Of a stretch of DNA of 64,000 nt, positions 42,236 to 51,081 are shown piece after piece. The notes under the pieces were generated by a model, which was given only the letters and a program-made list of their open reading frames with translations, was not told the origin of the DNA and did no database searches. The stretch's first letter is position 1. Every line of letters starts with the position of its first letter. Both the position numbers and the translations under genes were made by a program. Source of the DNA: Variovorax sp. 54 (GTDB taxonomy: Bacteria > Pseudomonadota > Gammaproteobacteria > Burkholderiales > Burkholderiaceae_C); contig NZ_PEFF01000001.1 in the NCBI RefSeq assembly GCF_002754375.1, positions 2,562,501-2,626,500 on the forward strand. The letters are read 5' to 3'.

Positions 42236-43155
42236 ACAGCAGCACCGCCGCCACCCTCGAACTGATCGGTGCACCGACCGACATCGGCGCCAGCGTGCGC
42301 GGTGCGGGCATGGGGCCCGACGCGCTGCGTGTGGCCGGCCTGGCCGAAGCGCTGGCGGGCCAGGGCTTCACGGTGCTCGACCGCGGCAACCTCGCGGGCC
42401 CGGCCACGCCGTGGGCGCCACCCGCCAACGGGCTGCGCCACCTCACCGAAGTGATCGCGTGGAACCGCTCGGTGTACGCCGCCGTCGACACCGCGTTGGG
42501 CGCCGGCCACGTGCCGGTGATGCTGGGCGGCGACCACTGCCTGGCGATCGGCTCGATCAGCGCCGTGGCCTGGCACGCACGCCAGCGCGGCAAGAAGCTG
42601 CGCGTGCTGTGGCTCGATGCGCACTCCGACGTCAACACCGAGACCACGAGCCCCAGCGGCAACCTGCACGGCATGCCGGTGTCGTGCCTGCTGGGCCACG
42701 GGCCCGCGGGCCTCACGGGCTGGAGCGGCGAACCCGCGGCGCTGGCGCACGACGCGATCCGCTTCATCGGCATCCGCAGCGTGGACGACGACGAGAAAAA
42801 AGCGATCCGCACGCTCGACCTGACCGTGTTCGACATGCGCCACATCGACGAGAACGGCATGCGCACCACCATGACCGAGGCGCTGCAGGACGTGGACGAA
42901 GACACCCACCTGCACGTGAGCTTCGACCTCGACTGCCTCGACCCGGCCGACGCGCCCGGCGTGGGCACGGGCGTGCGCGGCGGGCCGACCTACCGCGAGA
43001 TGCAGCTGTGCATGGAAATGATCGCCGACACCGGCCGGCTCGGCTCGGTCGACGTGGTGGAACTCAACCCCGCGCTCGACGTGCGCAACCAGACGGCCGA
43101 GGTGGCGGTGGAGCTGATCGAGAGCCTGTTCGGCAAGTCCACGCTGGTGCGCTGA
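42232..43155 (+). CDS. rocF: Arginase/ureohydrolase
   Basis: 307 residues. All manganese-binding blocks of the ureohydrolase fold are present: VMLGGDHCLAIGS (about 97), WLDAHSDVNTETTSPSGNLHG (shown in part: DAHSD) and SFDLDCLDPADAPGVGT (about 230), plus the late VDVVELNPALD. Length and N-terminal IGAPTDIGASVRGAGMGPDA fit true arginases, which hydrolyse arginine to ornithine and urea. Agmatinase is less likely but not excluded. It is translationally coupled to the peptidase upstream (ATGA). Confidence 0.9.
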   Translation: MNSSTAATLELIGAPTDIGASVRGAGMGPDALRVAGLAEALAGQGFTVLDRGNLAGPATPWAPPANGLRHLTEVIAWNRSVYAAVDTALGAGHVPVMLGGDHCLAIGSISAVAWHARQRGKKLRVLWLDAHSDVNTETTSPSGNLHGMPVSCLLGHGPAGLTGWSGEPAALAHDAIRFIGIRSVDDDEKKAIRTLDLTVFDMRHIDENGMRTTMTEALQDVDEDTHLHVSFDLDCLDPADAPGVGTGVRGGPTYREMQLCMEMIADTGRLGSVDVVELNPALDVRNQTAEVAVELIESLFGKSTLVR

Positions 43156-43168
43156 GCGCGCCGCCGGT

Positions 43169-43858
43169 TCAGCCGCGGTTCGGCGACGGCGACACGGGGA
43201 AGGTCGTTGCAGCGGGGCGCGCAGACGGCTTCGGTGTCTCGTCCCCCGGCGCAGCATCGGCGGGCATGTCCGGCCCGCCGCCCTGCAGGAAGCGCTCGAC
43301 CAGCGTGAAGAAGCGGTCGTAGAAACGTTCGTCGGACAGCGTCTCGCTCGCCACCTTGACCATCGCCTCGTTGCTGCCGCCGAAAGGCAGCGAGAGCGAG
43401 CCGATGGCGCCCACGCCCAGGCTGGCCGAGTTGCTGCCCTTCTTCAGTCCGTAGCGGTCTTGCAATGCGGTCGCAAAGGCCACGGTGCTGCGTCCGGACG
43501 AGGCACTGCCCGCACCCAATTCGCGTGCGCAGACCACGCGGAACTCGACCTCGACGTGGGTCTCGGGCGCGGGCTGGAAGCTCTTGCGCGCGGTCACCAG
43601 GTCGGCGTTGGCGGCCGTGACCATGTAGCCCTGGCTCAGCAACGCGCGGCGCGCGGCCTCGCAGGTCTGGGCCTCGCTGGCGGCGTAGTTGCGCGTGTGG
43701 GTGGTGGTGGAGTCGAAGTCTTCGGGCTCGAAGGCCTGTCGCGTGCCCAAGGTGCCGCAGCCGGCCAGCACGAGCACCGACAGCAGGCTCGGGAACAGAA
43801 ACGCCGGCACGCGGGCCGGCGAAGAGAAGATGAAAGCAGCAGAAGAGGTGGGCGGCAT
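43169..43858 (-). CDS. DUF2242 family lipoprotein
   Basis: 229 residues from ATG 43858 (alternative 43891; neither has a good ribosome site). The lipobox is LAGC (Cys about residue 34), followed by QAFEPEDFDSTTTHTRNYAA, the signature region of DUF2242 lipoproteins, and an alpha/beta domain with EVEFRVVCARELGAG. Residues after about 205 are Pro/Ala-rich. Family function is unknown; proteins are restricted mainly to Burkholderiales and sit in the outer membrane. It converges on the arginase gene with 13 bases between stops. Confidence 0.75.
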   Translation of the reverse strand: MPPTSSAAFIFSSPARVPAFLFPSLLSVLVLAGCGTLGTRQAFEPEDFDSTTTHTRNYAASEAQTCEAARRALLSQGYMVTAANADLVTARKSFQPAPETHVEVEFRVVCARELGAGSASSGRSTVAFATALQDRYGLKKGSNSASLGVGAIGSLSLPFGGSNEAMVKVASETLSDERFYDRFFTLVERFLQGGGPDMPADAAPGDETPKPSARPAATTFPVSPSPNRG

Positions 43859-43970
43859 GGCAGGGCGGGAAGGACACCGGATGCTAACCACCCGGCGGCT
43901 TCGCTTCGAGCCCCCAGCAGGCCGGGGGTTCCCGAAAGGCCCTGAAAGCCCCAGCGCCGACTTCAGGGCA

Positions 43971-45245
43971 TCAGGGGTACAGACCGCGTTCCTGGCGCGC
44001 CATCAGGATGCGCTCGCAGGCCACCGCATACGTGGCCGTGCGCAGCGAGATCTTGTGCTTGTCGGCCGTGTCCCAGATCTGGTTGAGCGCGTTCATCATG
44101 ATGCGGTCCAGGCGCACGTTGATCTCGTCCTCGTCCCAGAAGAAGGACGAGAAGTCCTGCACCCATTCGAAGTACGAGACCGTCACGCCGCCGGCGTTGC
44201 AGATCACGTCGGGCACGACCAGCACGCCGCGCTCGGCCAGGATGTCGTCGGCCTCGGGCACCGTCGGGCCGTTGGCGCCTTCGAGCACCAGCTTGGCGGT
44301 GGTCTTCTTGGCGCGTTCGGCGGTGATCTGGCCTTCGAGCGCGGCCGGGATCAGGATGTCGCAGGCGACGTCCCAGAAGTCTTCGTTCGGCACGATGTCG
44401 CCGCCGGCCTTGAAGCCGACCACGCCGTCGGTGCGCGAGATGGGCACGAGCTGGGCCAGATCGAGGCCGTTGGTGTTCACGATGGTGCCGGTGTGGTCCT
44501 GCACCGCGACGATCTTGGCGCCGGCCTCCACGAAGAGTTCGGCCGCGACCGAGCCCACGTTGCCGAAGCCCTGCACCGCGATGCGCGCGCCACGCAGGTC
44601 CAGGCCCAGGCGGCGGGCCGCTTCACGGCCGGTGACGAACACGCCGCGGCCGGTGGCCTTCACGCGGCCCAGCGAACCGCCCAGGTGCAGCGGCTTGCCC
44701 GTGACGACGCCGGTGGCGGTGCCGCCGGTGTTCATCGAGTAGGTGTCCATCATCCACGCCATGATCTGCGCGTTGGTGTTCACGTCGGGCGCGGGGATGT
44801 CGGTGTGCGGGCCGATGATGATGCCGATCTCGCTGGTGTAGCGGCGCGTGACCTTCTCGAGCTCCTGCAGCGAGAGCTTCTTCGGATCGACGCGGATGCC
44901 GCCCTTGGCACCGCCGTACGGCAGGTTGACGGCCGCGGTCTTGATGGTCATCCAGGCCGACAGCGCCATCACTTCTTCGAGCGTGACGTCGGGGTGGAAG
45001 CGCACGCCGCCCTTGCCCGGGCCGCGGCTCATGTTGTGCTGCACGCGGTAGCCCTCGAAGTGGGCGATGGTGCCGTTGTCCATCTCGATCGGCACGTCGA
45101 CGATCAGCGCACGCTTGGGGCGCTTGAGGGTTTCGACCCAGCGCGCCAGCGGGCCGAGGTACGGCACGACACGATCGACCTGCGACAGGTAGGTGCCCCA
45201 GGGGCTGTTGGCCGTCGGATTGACGAAGGAGAGTTTCTCGTTCAT
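43971..45245 (-). CDS. Glu/Leu/Phe/Val dehydrogenase, NAD-type glutamate dehydrogenase
   Basis: 424 residues, the length of hexameric class II glutamate dehydrogenases. Substrate domain: [20 protein letters not shown], then [20 protein letters not shown] with the catalytic Lys, and [20 protein letters not shown]. Coenzyme domain: [35 protein letters not shown]. It converts glutamate to 2-oxoglutarate and ammonia in the cytoplasm, likely in the degradative direction. The frame upstream of ATG 45245 is promoter DNA. Tandem repeats 60 to 95 bases upstream may be an operator. Confidence 0.92.
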   Translation of the reverse strand: MNEKLSFVNPTANSPWGTYLSQVDRVVPYLGPLARWVETLKRPKRALIVDVPIEMDNGTIAHFEGYRVQHNMSRGPGKGGVRFHPDVTLEEVMALSAWMTIKTAAVNLPYGGAKGGIRVDPKKLSLQELEKVTRRYTSEIGIIIGPHTDIPAPDVNTNAQIMAWMMDTYSMNTGGTATGVVTGKPLHLGGSLGRVKATGRGVFVTGREAARRLGLDLRGARIAVQGFGNVGSVAAELFVEAGAKIVAVQDHTGTIVNTNGLDLAQLVPISRTDGVVGFKAGGDIVPNEDFWDVACDILIPAALEGQITAERAKKTTAKLVLEGANGPTVPEADDILAERGVLVVPDVICNAGGVTVSYFEWVQDFSSFFWDEDEINVRLDRIMMNALNQIWDTADKHKISLRTATYAVACERILMARQERGLYP

Positions 45246-45305
45246 GAAAGATCCCTTGGTTGGAATGGATGGGCGCAACGATATGCCGACTGCGGGCGGT
45301 GCGCC

Positions 45306-45338
45306 ATGGCTTATGCATGCCGCGATGGCGGTTATGCA
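45306..45338. promoter_or_regulatory. Tandem ATGGC-TTATGCA repeats in the dehydrogenase promoter region
   Basis: ATGGCTTATGCA (45306-45317) and ATGGCGGTTATGCA (45325-45338) are near-identical direct repeats in the 251-bp divergent region between the glutamate dehydrogenase and the DUF4148 gene. They may be binding sites, for example of the Lrp-type regulator encoded 750 bp away; no direct evidence. Confidence 0.35.
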
Positions 45339-45496
45339 AGAGAAGTTGGAAGGCCCCTTGCGCTGCCGCAAGACGCGGCCCGAAGCAGGTGGATACGCAC
45401 ATGACAAAACCGTCATCCAGAAGTTATCGACCGCGTGGATGCGCTTCGTACAGTCGTTCTCACCAACCAAGCAACCACCTCAAGGAGTGAACGAAC

Positions 45497-45952
45497 ATGA
45501 AGCTGTCTTCCACCACCCGCCTGCTGAACACCGCCGCCGTCGCCGCCCTGCTCGGCCTCGTGGCCGCGCCGAGCTTTGCCGGCAACTACGCCGAAGGCGA
45601 TCCGCGCCCCGCCCCCTTCGCGTCGTCGACGACGCGCGCCGCCGTGACGGCCGACGCCCAGCAATGGCTGAAGACCGCGCCCACGCAGGGCTACAACGAG
45701 AACATGGGCCAGGAGCCGGTCGTCGTCTCGGCCAACAGCCGCGCCGCCGTGGCCGCCGACACCCAACTGTGGATCCGCTCGGGCCTGGCCGCCCAGCAGT
45801 CGGGCGAAGCGGGCGCCGACATGTCGCGCCCCGGCTACCGCGAAGCGCAGGCCGCGTACACCAAGCTGCGCGAAGGCCCGGCCTACGGCGCGCTGGTCGA
45901 CCAGCTCTCGGGCCGCCAGGCTGCCGCACCCGGCGCGCCCACGGTGCGTTGA
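45497..45952 (+). CDS. DUF4148-type exported protein
   Basis: 151 residues with a signal peptide ending PSFAGN and a good ribosome site (AAGGAG). The mature protein has two similar segments, TRAAVTADAQQWLKTAPTQG and SRAAVAADTQLWIRSGLAAQ, a duplication of an R-A-x-V-x-A-x-x-x-x-W unit, then SRPGYREAQAAYTKLREGPA. This resembles the short DUF4148-type periplasmic proteins that are abundant in Burkholderiales and have no known function. Duplication of the unit is seen directly. Confidence 0.65.
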   Translation: MKLSSTTRLLNTAAVAALLGLVAAPSFAGNYAEGDPRPAPFASSTTRAAVTADAQQWLKTAPTQGYNENMGQEPVVVSANSRAAVAADTQLWIRSGLAAQQSGEAGADMSRPGYREAQAAYTKLREGPAYGALVDQLSGRQAAAPGAPTVR

Positions 45953-46095
45953 ATGCGGTAACCCACGGCTTTCGGTAGGCCAAATGACCACAAAAGGGTA
46001 GTCCAACGGCATTTCCTTGGTTCTATCTCCTATGGCCGTGGCAAATAGGCCGCATTTTTTGCAGTCGATCGATGTGTGCGCCGGATAATTCTCGA

Positions 46096-46563
46096 ATGCT
46101 TGATCTGGACCGCATCGATCTGCGCCTGCTGAAGATCCTTCAGGAAGACGGGCGCATCACCAACCTCAAGCTGGCGGAGGCCGTCGCGCTCTCCCCCACG
46201 GCGGTGCTGGCGCGCGTGCAGCGCCTCACGCGCGATGGTTTCATCCTGGGCTACGAAGCCCGCCTCGACCCTTACAAGCTGGGGCGGGGCTTCACCGTCT
46301 TCGTCGAGGTGCTACTCGACCGCACCACCGCCAATGTGTTCGACCAGTTCAAGGCCGCCGTGCAGGTGCGCGACGAGATCATGGAATGCCACATGGTCGC
46401 CGGCGGCTTCGACTACCTCCTCAAGACCCGCATGGCCGACATGGCCGCCTACCGCGAGTTCGCCGGCACCGTGCTGTGGCAGCTGCCCGGGGTGCGCGAG
46501 ACGCGCACGTATGCGGTGATGGAAGAGGTGAAGAGCAGCGCGCGGTTGCCGCTCGGGGTCTGA
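46096..46563 (+). CDS. Lrp/AsnC-family transcriptional regulator
   Basis: 155 residues from ATG 46096, beginning MLDLDRIDLRLLKILQEDGR, the usual start of this family; ATG 46072 is less likely. HTH at about 20-45 (LKLAEAVALSPTAVLARVQR), then the RAM ligand domain (GFTVFVEVLLDR; ECHMVAGGFDYLLKTRMADM; LPGVRETRTYAVMEEVK). Such proteins sense amino acids and form octameric discs. The glutamate dehydrogenase 850 bp away and the arginase further on are plausible targets. A terminator follows. Confidence 0.9.
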   Translation: MLDLDRIDLRLLKILQEDGRITNLKLAEAVALSPTAVLARVQRLTRDGFILGYEARLDPYKLGRGFTVFVEVLLDRTTANVFDQFKAAVQVRDEIMECHMVAGGFDYLLKTRMADMAAYREFAGTVLWQLPGVRETRTYAVMEEVKSSARLPLGV

Positions 46564-46568
46564 GCCGG

Positions 46569-46588
46569 CGCCCATCGAGGGCGTTTTT
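46569..46588 (+). terminator. Rho-independent terminator after the Lrp-type gene
   Basis: CGCCC (46569-46573), loop ATCGA, GGGCG (46579-46583), then TTTTT. Short stem but in the right place, five bases after the stop. Confidence 0.6.
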
Positions 46589-46605
46589 GCCGGCGCAATT
46601 GCATG

Positions 46606-46628
46606 CGACAATTTAATTTTGTCGACAA
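46606..46628. promoter_or_regulatory. Candidate operator upstream of the GntR gene
   Basis: CGACAA (46606-46611) and TTGTCG (46619-46624) form an inverted repeat around TTTAATT, overlapping a second palindrome TTGTCGACAA (46619-46628). The region is AT-rich and 50-70 bases before the regulator start; autoregulation is likely. Confidence 0.5.
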
Positions 46629-46676
46629 TATGTCGTCCCGCATCGCGTGGATGGCACGCCCCCGAAGAAGCACACC

Positions 46677-47366
46677 ATGGAAAACGAGCCTGGAAAAACG
46701 CTGTCCCAGACCATCTCGGACCGCCTGGCCGAGGAAATCGTGCTGCGCCGTTTCCAGCCCGGCGAACGCCTAGACGAACAGACGATCGCGACGCGCTTCG
46801 GCGTCTCGCGCAGCCCGGTGCGCGATGCGCTGCGCCAGCTGGCCTCGACACGGCTGATCGAGCACCTGCCGCGCCGCGGCTTCTCGGTGGCGACGATGGC
46901 GCCCGCCGACCTCGACGGCCTCTTCGAAGCCTCCGGCGAACTGGAAGCCCTGTGCGCCAAGCTGTGCGCGTTGCGCGCCGCGCCGTCGGAACGCAAGCGC
47001 ATCGAGTTCGTTCACCAGCAGGCCGGGCGCGCCGCCGCCGAGGGCGACGCGAAAGCCTACGCCGCGCTGAACGAGGAATTTCACGCGCTGATCTACGCCG
47101 GCGCCCGCAACAAGACGCTGCAAGACCTCGCACTGAGCCTGCGGCAGCGCCTCGCGCCCTTCCGCTCGCAAGGCTTCTTCACGACAGAGAACCGCCTGCA
47201 GCATTCCCATGTCGAGCACGAAGCCCTCGTTGCCGCCCTGCTGGCGCACGACGGTGACGCCGCCGCCGCCGCCATGCACAGCCATGCGGCCAACTCGGCG
47301 ATGAACGTGCTGCAGCACTTCGACGGCAGCGCCTCCCGCACCCCGTCTTCCAGCGCCGCCGCCTGA
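46677..47366 (+). CDS. GntR-family (FadR/FCD subgroup) transcriptional regulator
   Basis: 229 residues from ATG 46677 (ATG 46647 is also in frame). N-terminal winged helix at about 10-75: LAEEIVLRRFQPGERLDEQT, FGVSRSPVRDALRQLASTRL, IEHLPRRGFSVA. Residues about 80-215 are an all-helical FCD ligand domain with the metal/ligand pattern ALNEEFHALIY, HVEHEALVAALL and AAMHSHAANS. The FCD subgroup controls catabolism of organic acids. It precedes the nine-gene catabolic operon in the same direction, separated by 228 bp with a good promoter and an operator, so it is the likely repressor of that operon. Confidence 0.9.
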   Translation: MENEPGKTLSQTISDRLAEEIVLRRFQPGERLDEQTIATRFGVSRSPVRDALRQLASTRLIEHLPRRGFSVATMAPADLDGLFEASGELEALCAKLCALRAAPSERKRIEFVHQQAGRAAAEGDAKAYAALNEEFHALIYAGARNKTLQDLALSLRQRLAPFRSQGFFTTENRLQHSHVEHEALVAALLAHDGDAAAAAMHSHAANSAMNVLQHFDGSASRTPSSSAAA

Positions 47367-47487
47367 CGCGGCCGCCGCGCCCCTTCCCTCCCTCCCGTTC
47401 CGCTGCCCGCCCCGGCCCGCCGTTCCCGGCGCAGGCCGGCCGCGGCGCGCGCCTGCACGCCCGTTTCAGGTGCATCGCGACAAATCC

Positions 47488-47517
47488 TTGACTCTCATGA
47501 ACACCAAAACATAAAAT
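47488..47517 (+). promoter_or_regulatory. Sigma-70 promoter of the catabolic operon
   Basis: TTGACT (47488-47493), an 18-base spacer, TAAAAT (47512-47517): five of six matches in both boxes. It is 77 bases before the first gene of the operon and is overlapped by an inverted repeat. Confidence 0.7.
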
Positions 47518-47528
47518 TGCACACAATT
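47515..47528. promoter_or_regulatory. Candidate GntR operator at the -10 box of the catabolic operon
   Basis: AATTG (47515-47519), CACA, CAATT (47524-47528): an inverted repeat beginning inside the -10 box, where a bound repressor would block polymerase. Confidence 0.5.
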
Positions 47529-47593
47529 CGCAGACACTGAATGCAAAATACCTGTCGCGGATTCCAATCCACCTACAAAGAGGAGTCAATCGA

Positions 47594-48532
47594 ATGTCTT
47601 GGATCGCGCTCGCCACTTACCGCCGCGCCGGCGGGCTTGCCCCCGCCCTGGTGATCGACAGCCAGCTGTACGACCTGGAGGCGGCCCGCGCGGCCGGCCT
47701 GCCGCCGCTGCCCGAAGCCTGGGTCACGCAAGGCGTCGAAGCCATGCTGCGCGACTGGGCGAACGCCCAGGCCTGGCTGCGCGACGCCACGCCCATCGCC
47801 GCCGCGCTGGCCGCCTCGGGCGCGATCCGGCCGGTGGCCGACGGCGCCGCGGCCGTGGCTGCGCCCTTCGTGCCGAGCCGCATCTTCTGCGCCGCCTCGA
47901 ACTACGCCTCGCACGCCAACGAAATGGGCACCGTGCTGGCGGCCAAGTCGCAGAGCAAGCCGTACATGTTCCTGAAGCTCTCGAACACGGTGATCGGCAA
48001 CGGCGAGACGATCCAGATGCCGCCCGAGACCAGCAAGCTCGACTGGGAGGTCGAACTCGCCGCCGTGATCGGCAAGCGCTGCCGCCGCATCTCGGTCGAG
48101 GACGCGCTCGACGCCGTGGCCTGCTACACGATCGTCAACGACATCTCGGCGCGCGACCTCAACATCCGCGGCGACTACCCGTTCAAGCACGACTGGTTCC
48201 AGGGCAAGTGCCACGACACCTTCGCACCCATCGGCCCGTGGCTGGTGCCCGCCTGGCAGATCCCCGACCCGCAGGCCGTGCAGATGCGCCTGGACGTGAA
48301 CGACGAGCCCATGCAGCAGGACAGCACGGCCAACATGATCTGGACGGTGCGCGAGCAGATCGCCTACCTGTCGACCATCGTCACGCTGGAACCCGGCGAC
48401 GTGATCGCCACCGGCACGCCGACTGGCGTGGGCATGGGTCGGGGTATCTACCTGAAGCCGGGCGACCGGCTGGTGGCGAGCATCGAGGGCATCGGACGGC
48501 TGGCCAATCAAGTGCAGGCAGAGCGCGTCTGA
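47594..48532 (+). CDS. FAH-family hydrolase/hydratase (2-keto-4-pentenoate hydratase-like, HpaG type)
   Basis: 312 residues, with AGAGGAG upstream. Core blocks: IFCAASNYASHANEMG (about 98), KLSNTVIGNGETIQMPP, LDWEVELAAVIGKRCRRISV with the metal-binding Glu pair, YTIVNDISARDLNIRGD, FKHDWFQGKCHDTFAPIGPW and GDVIATGTPTGVGMG. This is the shorter FAH subgroup that includes 2-hydroxyhepta-2,4-diene-1,7-dioate isomerase and acylpyruvate hydrolases, different from the 355-residue FAH gene at 14.5 kb. It would act on a 2-keto diacid made by ring cleavage or a similar step. It is the first gene of the operon. Confidence 0.88.
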   Translation: MSWIALATYRRAGGLAPALVIDSQLYDLEAARAAGLPPLPEAWVTQGVEAMLRDWANAQAWLRDATPIAAALAASGAIRPVADGAAAVAAPFVPSRIFCAASNYASHANEMGTVLAAKSQSKPYMFLKLSNTVIGNGETIQMPPETSKLDWEVELAAVIGKRCRRISVEDALDAVACYTIVNDISARDLNIRGDYPFKHDWFQGKCHDTFAPIGPWLVPAWQIPDPQAVQMRLDVNDEPMQQDSTANMIWTVREQIAYLSTIVTLEPGDVIATGTPTGVGMGRGIYLKPGDRLVASIEGIGRLANQVQAERV

Positions 48533-48596
48533 GCGCCGGCACGGCGGGGCCACGGCCCCGTTCTTTCGCATCACAACAAGGTATGGAGACAACGAC

Positions 48597-49613
48597 ATGC
48601 AACCCACCCGCAGAGGATTCGCCGCGATCGCGCGCGCACTGACCGGCCTCGCCTTCAGCGCGATGCTGGCCGGCGCACCCCCCGCGTTCGCCCAGGAGAA
48701 GGTCACCTACAACATGGCCTGGCTGCCGCAGGGCAGCTCGGTGGGCGTGATCGTCGCGCAGGCGCAGGGCTACTTCCGCGAGCTGGGCCTGGACACCGCC
48801 ATCGTGCGCGGCTACGGCGGCAACCGCACCGCCAACGAGCTCGACCAGGGGCAGTTCGAGTTCGGCTACGTCGACCCGATCAGCCTGGTGCTCAACCGCG
48901 CCAACGGCGGCAAGATCCGCATGATCGGCGCCATCAACACGCGCTGGCCCGCCGGCATCTGCTTCGACACCAAGCGCCACCAGCCCAAGACGCCCGCCGA
49001 CATGAAGGGCCTGCGGCTGGGCGGCGGCTCGGCCTCGCCGGTGCACAACGTCGTGCCCGCCTGGCTGGAGCTGAACCGCCAGCCCAAGGAGAGCATCCGC
49101 CTGCTGCGCATGGACCCCGCCGTGGTCGACGCCTCGCTGATCGAAGGCAAGGTCGACCTGGCCGAATGCTGGCGCGGGAGCAACCGCGCCGTCACCCAGA
49201 AGCAGGCCCAGGCCGCGGGCGTGACGCTGGGCTGGATCGAGTACAGCGACTTCGGACTGGACGCCTACGGCAGCGGCTTCGCGGCCAGCGAAGACCTGAT
49301 CAGGAAGCGACCGGAGGTGGTGAAGAAGTTCCTGCGCGCCTCGTACCGCGGCTACGAGTTCGCCATGGCCAACCCCGAGCAGGCGGCCGACCTCATGGTG
49401 AAGATGTTCCCCACCACCGACCGCGCCGTGGCGCTGGCGCAGATCAAGGACATGAACGACCTGCTGGTCGACCCGGCAGCCAAGGCCAAGGGGCTGGGCC
49501 ACCTGCGCGATGACCGCATGCGCGCCACCGTGCAGTTCGTCGACAAGGCCTTCGGCCTGGGCGGCAAGGTGAAGCCGCAGGACGCGTACAGCAACGACCT
49601 GCTCGCACCATGA
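48597..49613 (+). CDS. ABC transporter substrate-binding protein, NMT1/SsuA/TauA-like
   Basis: 338 residues, signal peptide ending PPAFAQ. The pattern VTYNMAWLPQGSSVGVIVAQ, then AQGYFRELGLDTAIVRGYGG, belongs to the NMT1/THI5-like receptors that bind sulfonates, nitrate or pyrimidine and thiamine precursors. KFLRASYRGYEFAMANPEQA near 245 is also typical. It pairs with the permease at 50255 and ATPase at 51480, which gives a complete importer within this operon. The ligand is not determined by the sequence; it should be the compound degraded by the surrounding enzymes. Confidence 0.88.
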   Translation: MQPTRRGFAAIARALTGLAFSAMLAGAPPAFAQEKVTYNMAWLPQGSSVGVIVAQAQGYFRELGLDTAIVRGYGGNRTANELDQGQFEFGYVDPISLVLNRANGGKIRMIGAINTRWPAGICFDTKRHQPKTPADMKGLRLGGGSASPVHNVVPAWLELNRQPKESIRLLRMDPAVVDASLIEGKVDLAECWRGSNRAVTQKQAQAAGVTLGWIEYSDFGLDAYGSGFAASEDLIRKRPEVVKKFLRASYRGYEFAMANPEQAADLMVKMFPTTDRAVALAQIKDMNDLLVDPAAKAKGLGHLRDDRMRATVQFVDKAFGLGGKVKPQDAYSNDLLAP

Positions 49614-50200
49614 GCGCGGGAGCAACACCGATGGTTCAACGCCCCCGTCCCCAGCGCCTTGGGCACGTCGTGCTCAACGTGCGCGACCTCAAGGCCTCCG
49701 TGCGCTTCTACACCGAGATCGTCGGGCTGGAGGTGTCCGACTACATCGAGGACCAGATGGCTTTCCTGCGCTGCGGGAACGACCACCACGACCTGGCGCT
49801 GGCGCAGATTGCGCCCGGCGATCCGCAGCATGCGGCCACCTACACGCCGGGGCGGCCCGGGCTGGAGCACTTCGCCTACCAGCTCGGCTCGCTGGCCGAG
49901 ATCGAGGACGCCGCGCGCTACCTGCAGGCGCAGGGCATCGACATCGTGCGCGGCATCGGCAAGCACGGGCCCGGCGAGAACCTGTTCCTCGTGTTCAAGG
50001 ACCCCGACGGCAACTACTGCGAGTTCTACGCGGAGATGGTGCAGATCACGCCCGCGCAACCCTACACGCCCCGCGTCTGGAAGAACGACCTCGCGGCCTT
50101 CGACCAGTGGCACTTCGACCGGTTCGTGGTGCCGCCGCCCGAGTGGGGGCCGCGCACGGCCGAAGACGAAGGCGACAACAGCGACAACCCGAAGCGCTGA
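49610..50200 (+). CDS. VOC-family protein, extradiol dioxygenase-like
   Basis: 196 residues, ATGA overlap with the upstream gene. The metal site is intact: His19 (RLGHVVLNVRDL), His87 (GLEHFAYQL) and Glu138 (GNYCEFYAEM), the two-His-one-carboxylate set of type I extradiol dioxygenases. After the domain comes a 45-residue tail (YTPRVWKNDLAAFDQWHFDR) seen in some ring-cleavage relatives. A catechol- or heterocycle-cleaving dioxygenase is the best guess, consistent with the FAH-family enzyme upstream. An isomerase or lyase of the same superfamily is possible. Confidence 0.8.
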   Translation: MSAGATPMVQRPRPQRLGHVVLNVRDLKASVRFYTEIVGLEVSDYIEDQMAFLRCGNDHHDLALAQIAPGDPQHAATYTPGRPGLEHFAYQLGSLAEIEDAARYLQAQGIDIVRGIGKHGPGENLFLVFKDPDGNYCEFYAEMVQITPAQPYTPRVWKNDLAAFDQWHFDRFVVPPPEWGPRTAEDEGDNSDNPKR

Positions 50201-50254
50201 ACGCCCACCCCGCGACAAGACACGACACACATAAAAAATCCGGAGACAAGACAC

Positions 50255-51025
50255 ATGCACCCCGCCCCTTCCTCGCGCGCCGAATCGTGGCGCCGCTTCA
50301 CCGACCCCGCCCTGCTGTTCCTCGCGCTGGGCCTGCTGTGGGAGAAATCGGTCGACGTGTTCGGCATCAAGCGCTACCTGCTGCCGCCGCTGTCGCAGGT
50401 GCTCGACAGCCTGTGGACCAACCGCATGGCGCTGCTCGTGCAGTCGTGGGTCACGACGCAGGAGGTGCTGGCCGGCTTCGCGCTGGCGGCCATCGGCGGC
50501 GTGCTGCTCGGGCTCGCGATCCACGCCATCCCGGTGGTGCGGCGGTCGCTGTACCCGCTCATCGTGGTGTTCCAGGGCCTGCCCAAGATCGCGCTGGCGC
50601 CGCTCATGGTGATCTGGTTCGGCTACGGCGACACCTCCAAGGTGCTGATGGCCTTTCTCTTCGCCTTCTTCCCGGTGGTGATCGCCACCATGGGCGGGCT
50701 GGCGGGCACGCCGGCGCATCTGGTGGAGCACTTCCGCGCCATCCGTGCCTCGTCCTGGACCACCTTCCGCCGCCTCTACGTGCCCTCGGCGCTGCCGTCG
50801 ATCATGGACGGCCTGCGCTCGGCCATGCCGCTGGCCGTGATCGGCGCGATCGTGGGCGAGTTCGTCGGCTCCGAGCGCGGGCTCGGCCACCTCATCCTCG
50901 AAGCCAACGCCAACGCGCGCACCGACTACCTGTTTGCCGCGCTGGTGGTGATCTCGGTGGTCGCCGGCCTGCTGTACCTGCTGGTCGAACTGGCCGCCAA
51001 GCGCATCTGGTGGCGCGGGCTCTGA
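50255..51025 (+). CDS. ABC transporter permease (SsuC/TauC/ThiX-like)
   Basis: 256 residues with six predicted membrane segments. The permease coupling loop is VEHFRAIRASSWTTFRRLYV then PSALPSIMDGLRSAMPLAVI, the E-A-A-x3-G-like motif of this group. FQGLPKIALAPLMVIWFGYG is also typical of sulfonate/nitrate/thiamine-precursor permeases. A homodimer would form the channel with the receptor at 48597 and the ATPase at 51480. Confidence 0.9.
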   Translation: MHPAPSSRAESWRRFTDPALLFLALGLLWEKSVDVFGIKRYLLPPLSQVLDSLWTNRMALLVQSWVTTQEVLAGFALAAIGGVLLGLAIHAIPVVRRSLYPLIVVFQGLPKIALAPLMVIWFGYGDTSKVLMAFLFAFFPVVIATMGGLAGTPAHLVEHFRAIRASSWTTFRRLYVPSALPSIMDGLRSAMPLAVIGAIVGEFVGSERGLGHLILEANANARTDYLFAALVVISVVAGLLYLLVELAAKRIWWRGL

Positions 51026-51081
51026 GCCCCTTCCTTTTCTCTTTCGCCTTTTCCAAAGATTTCAACTCAGGAGACATCCCC

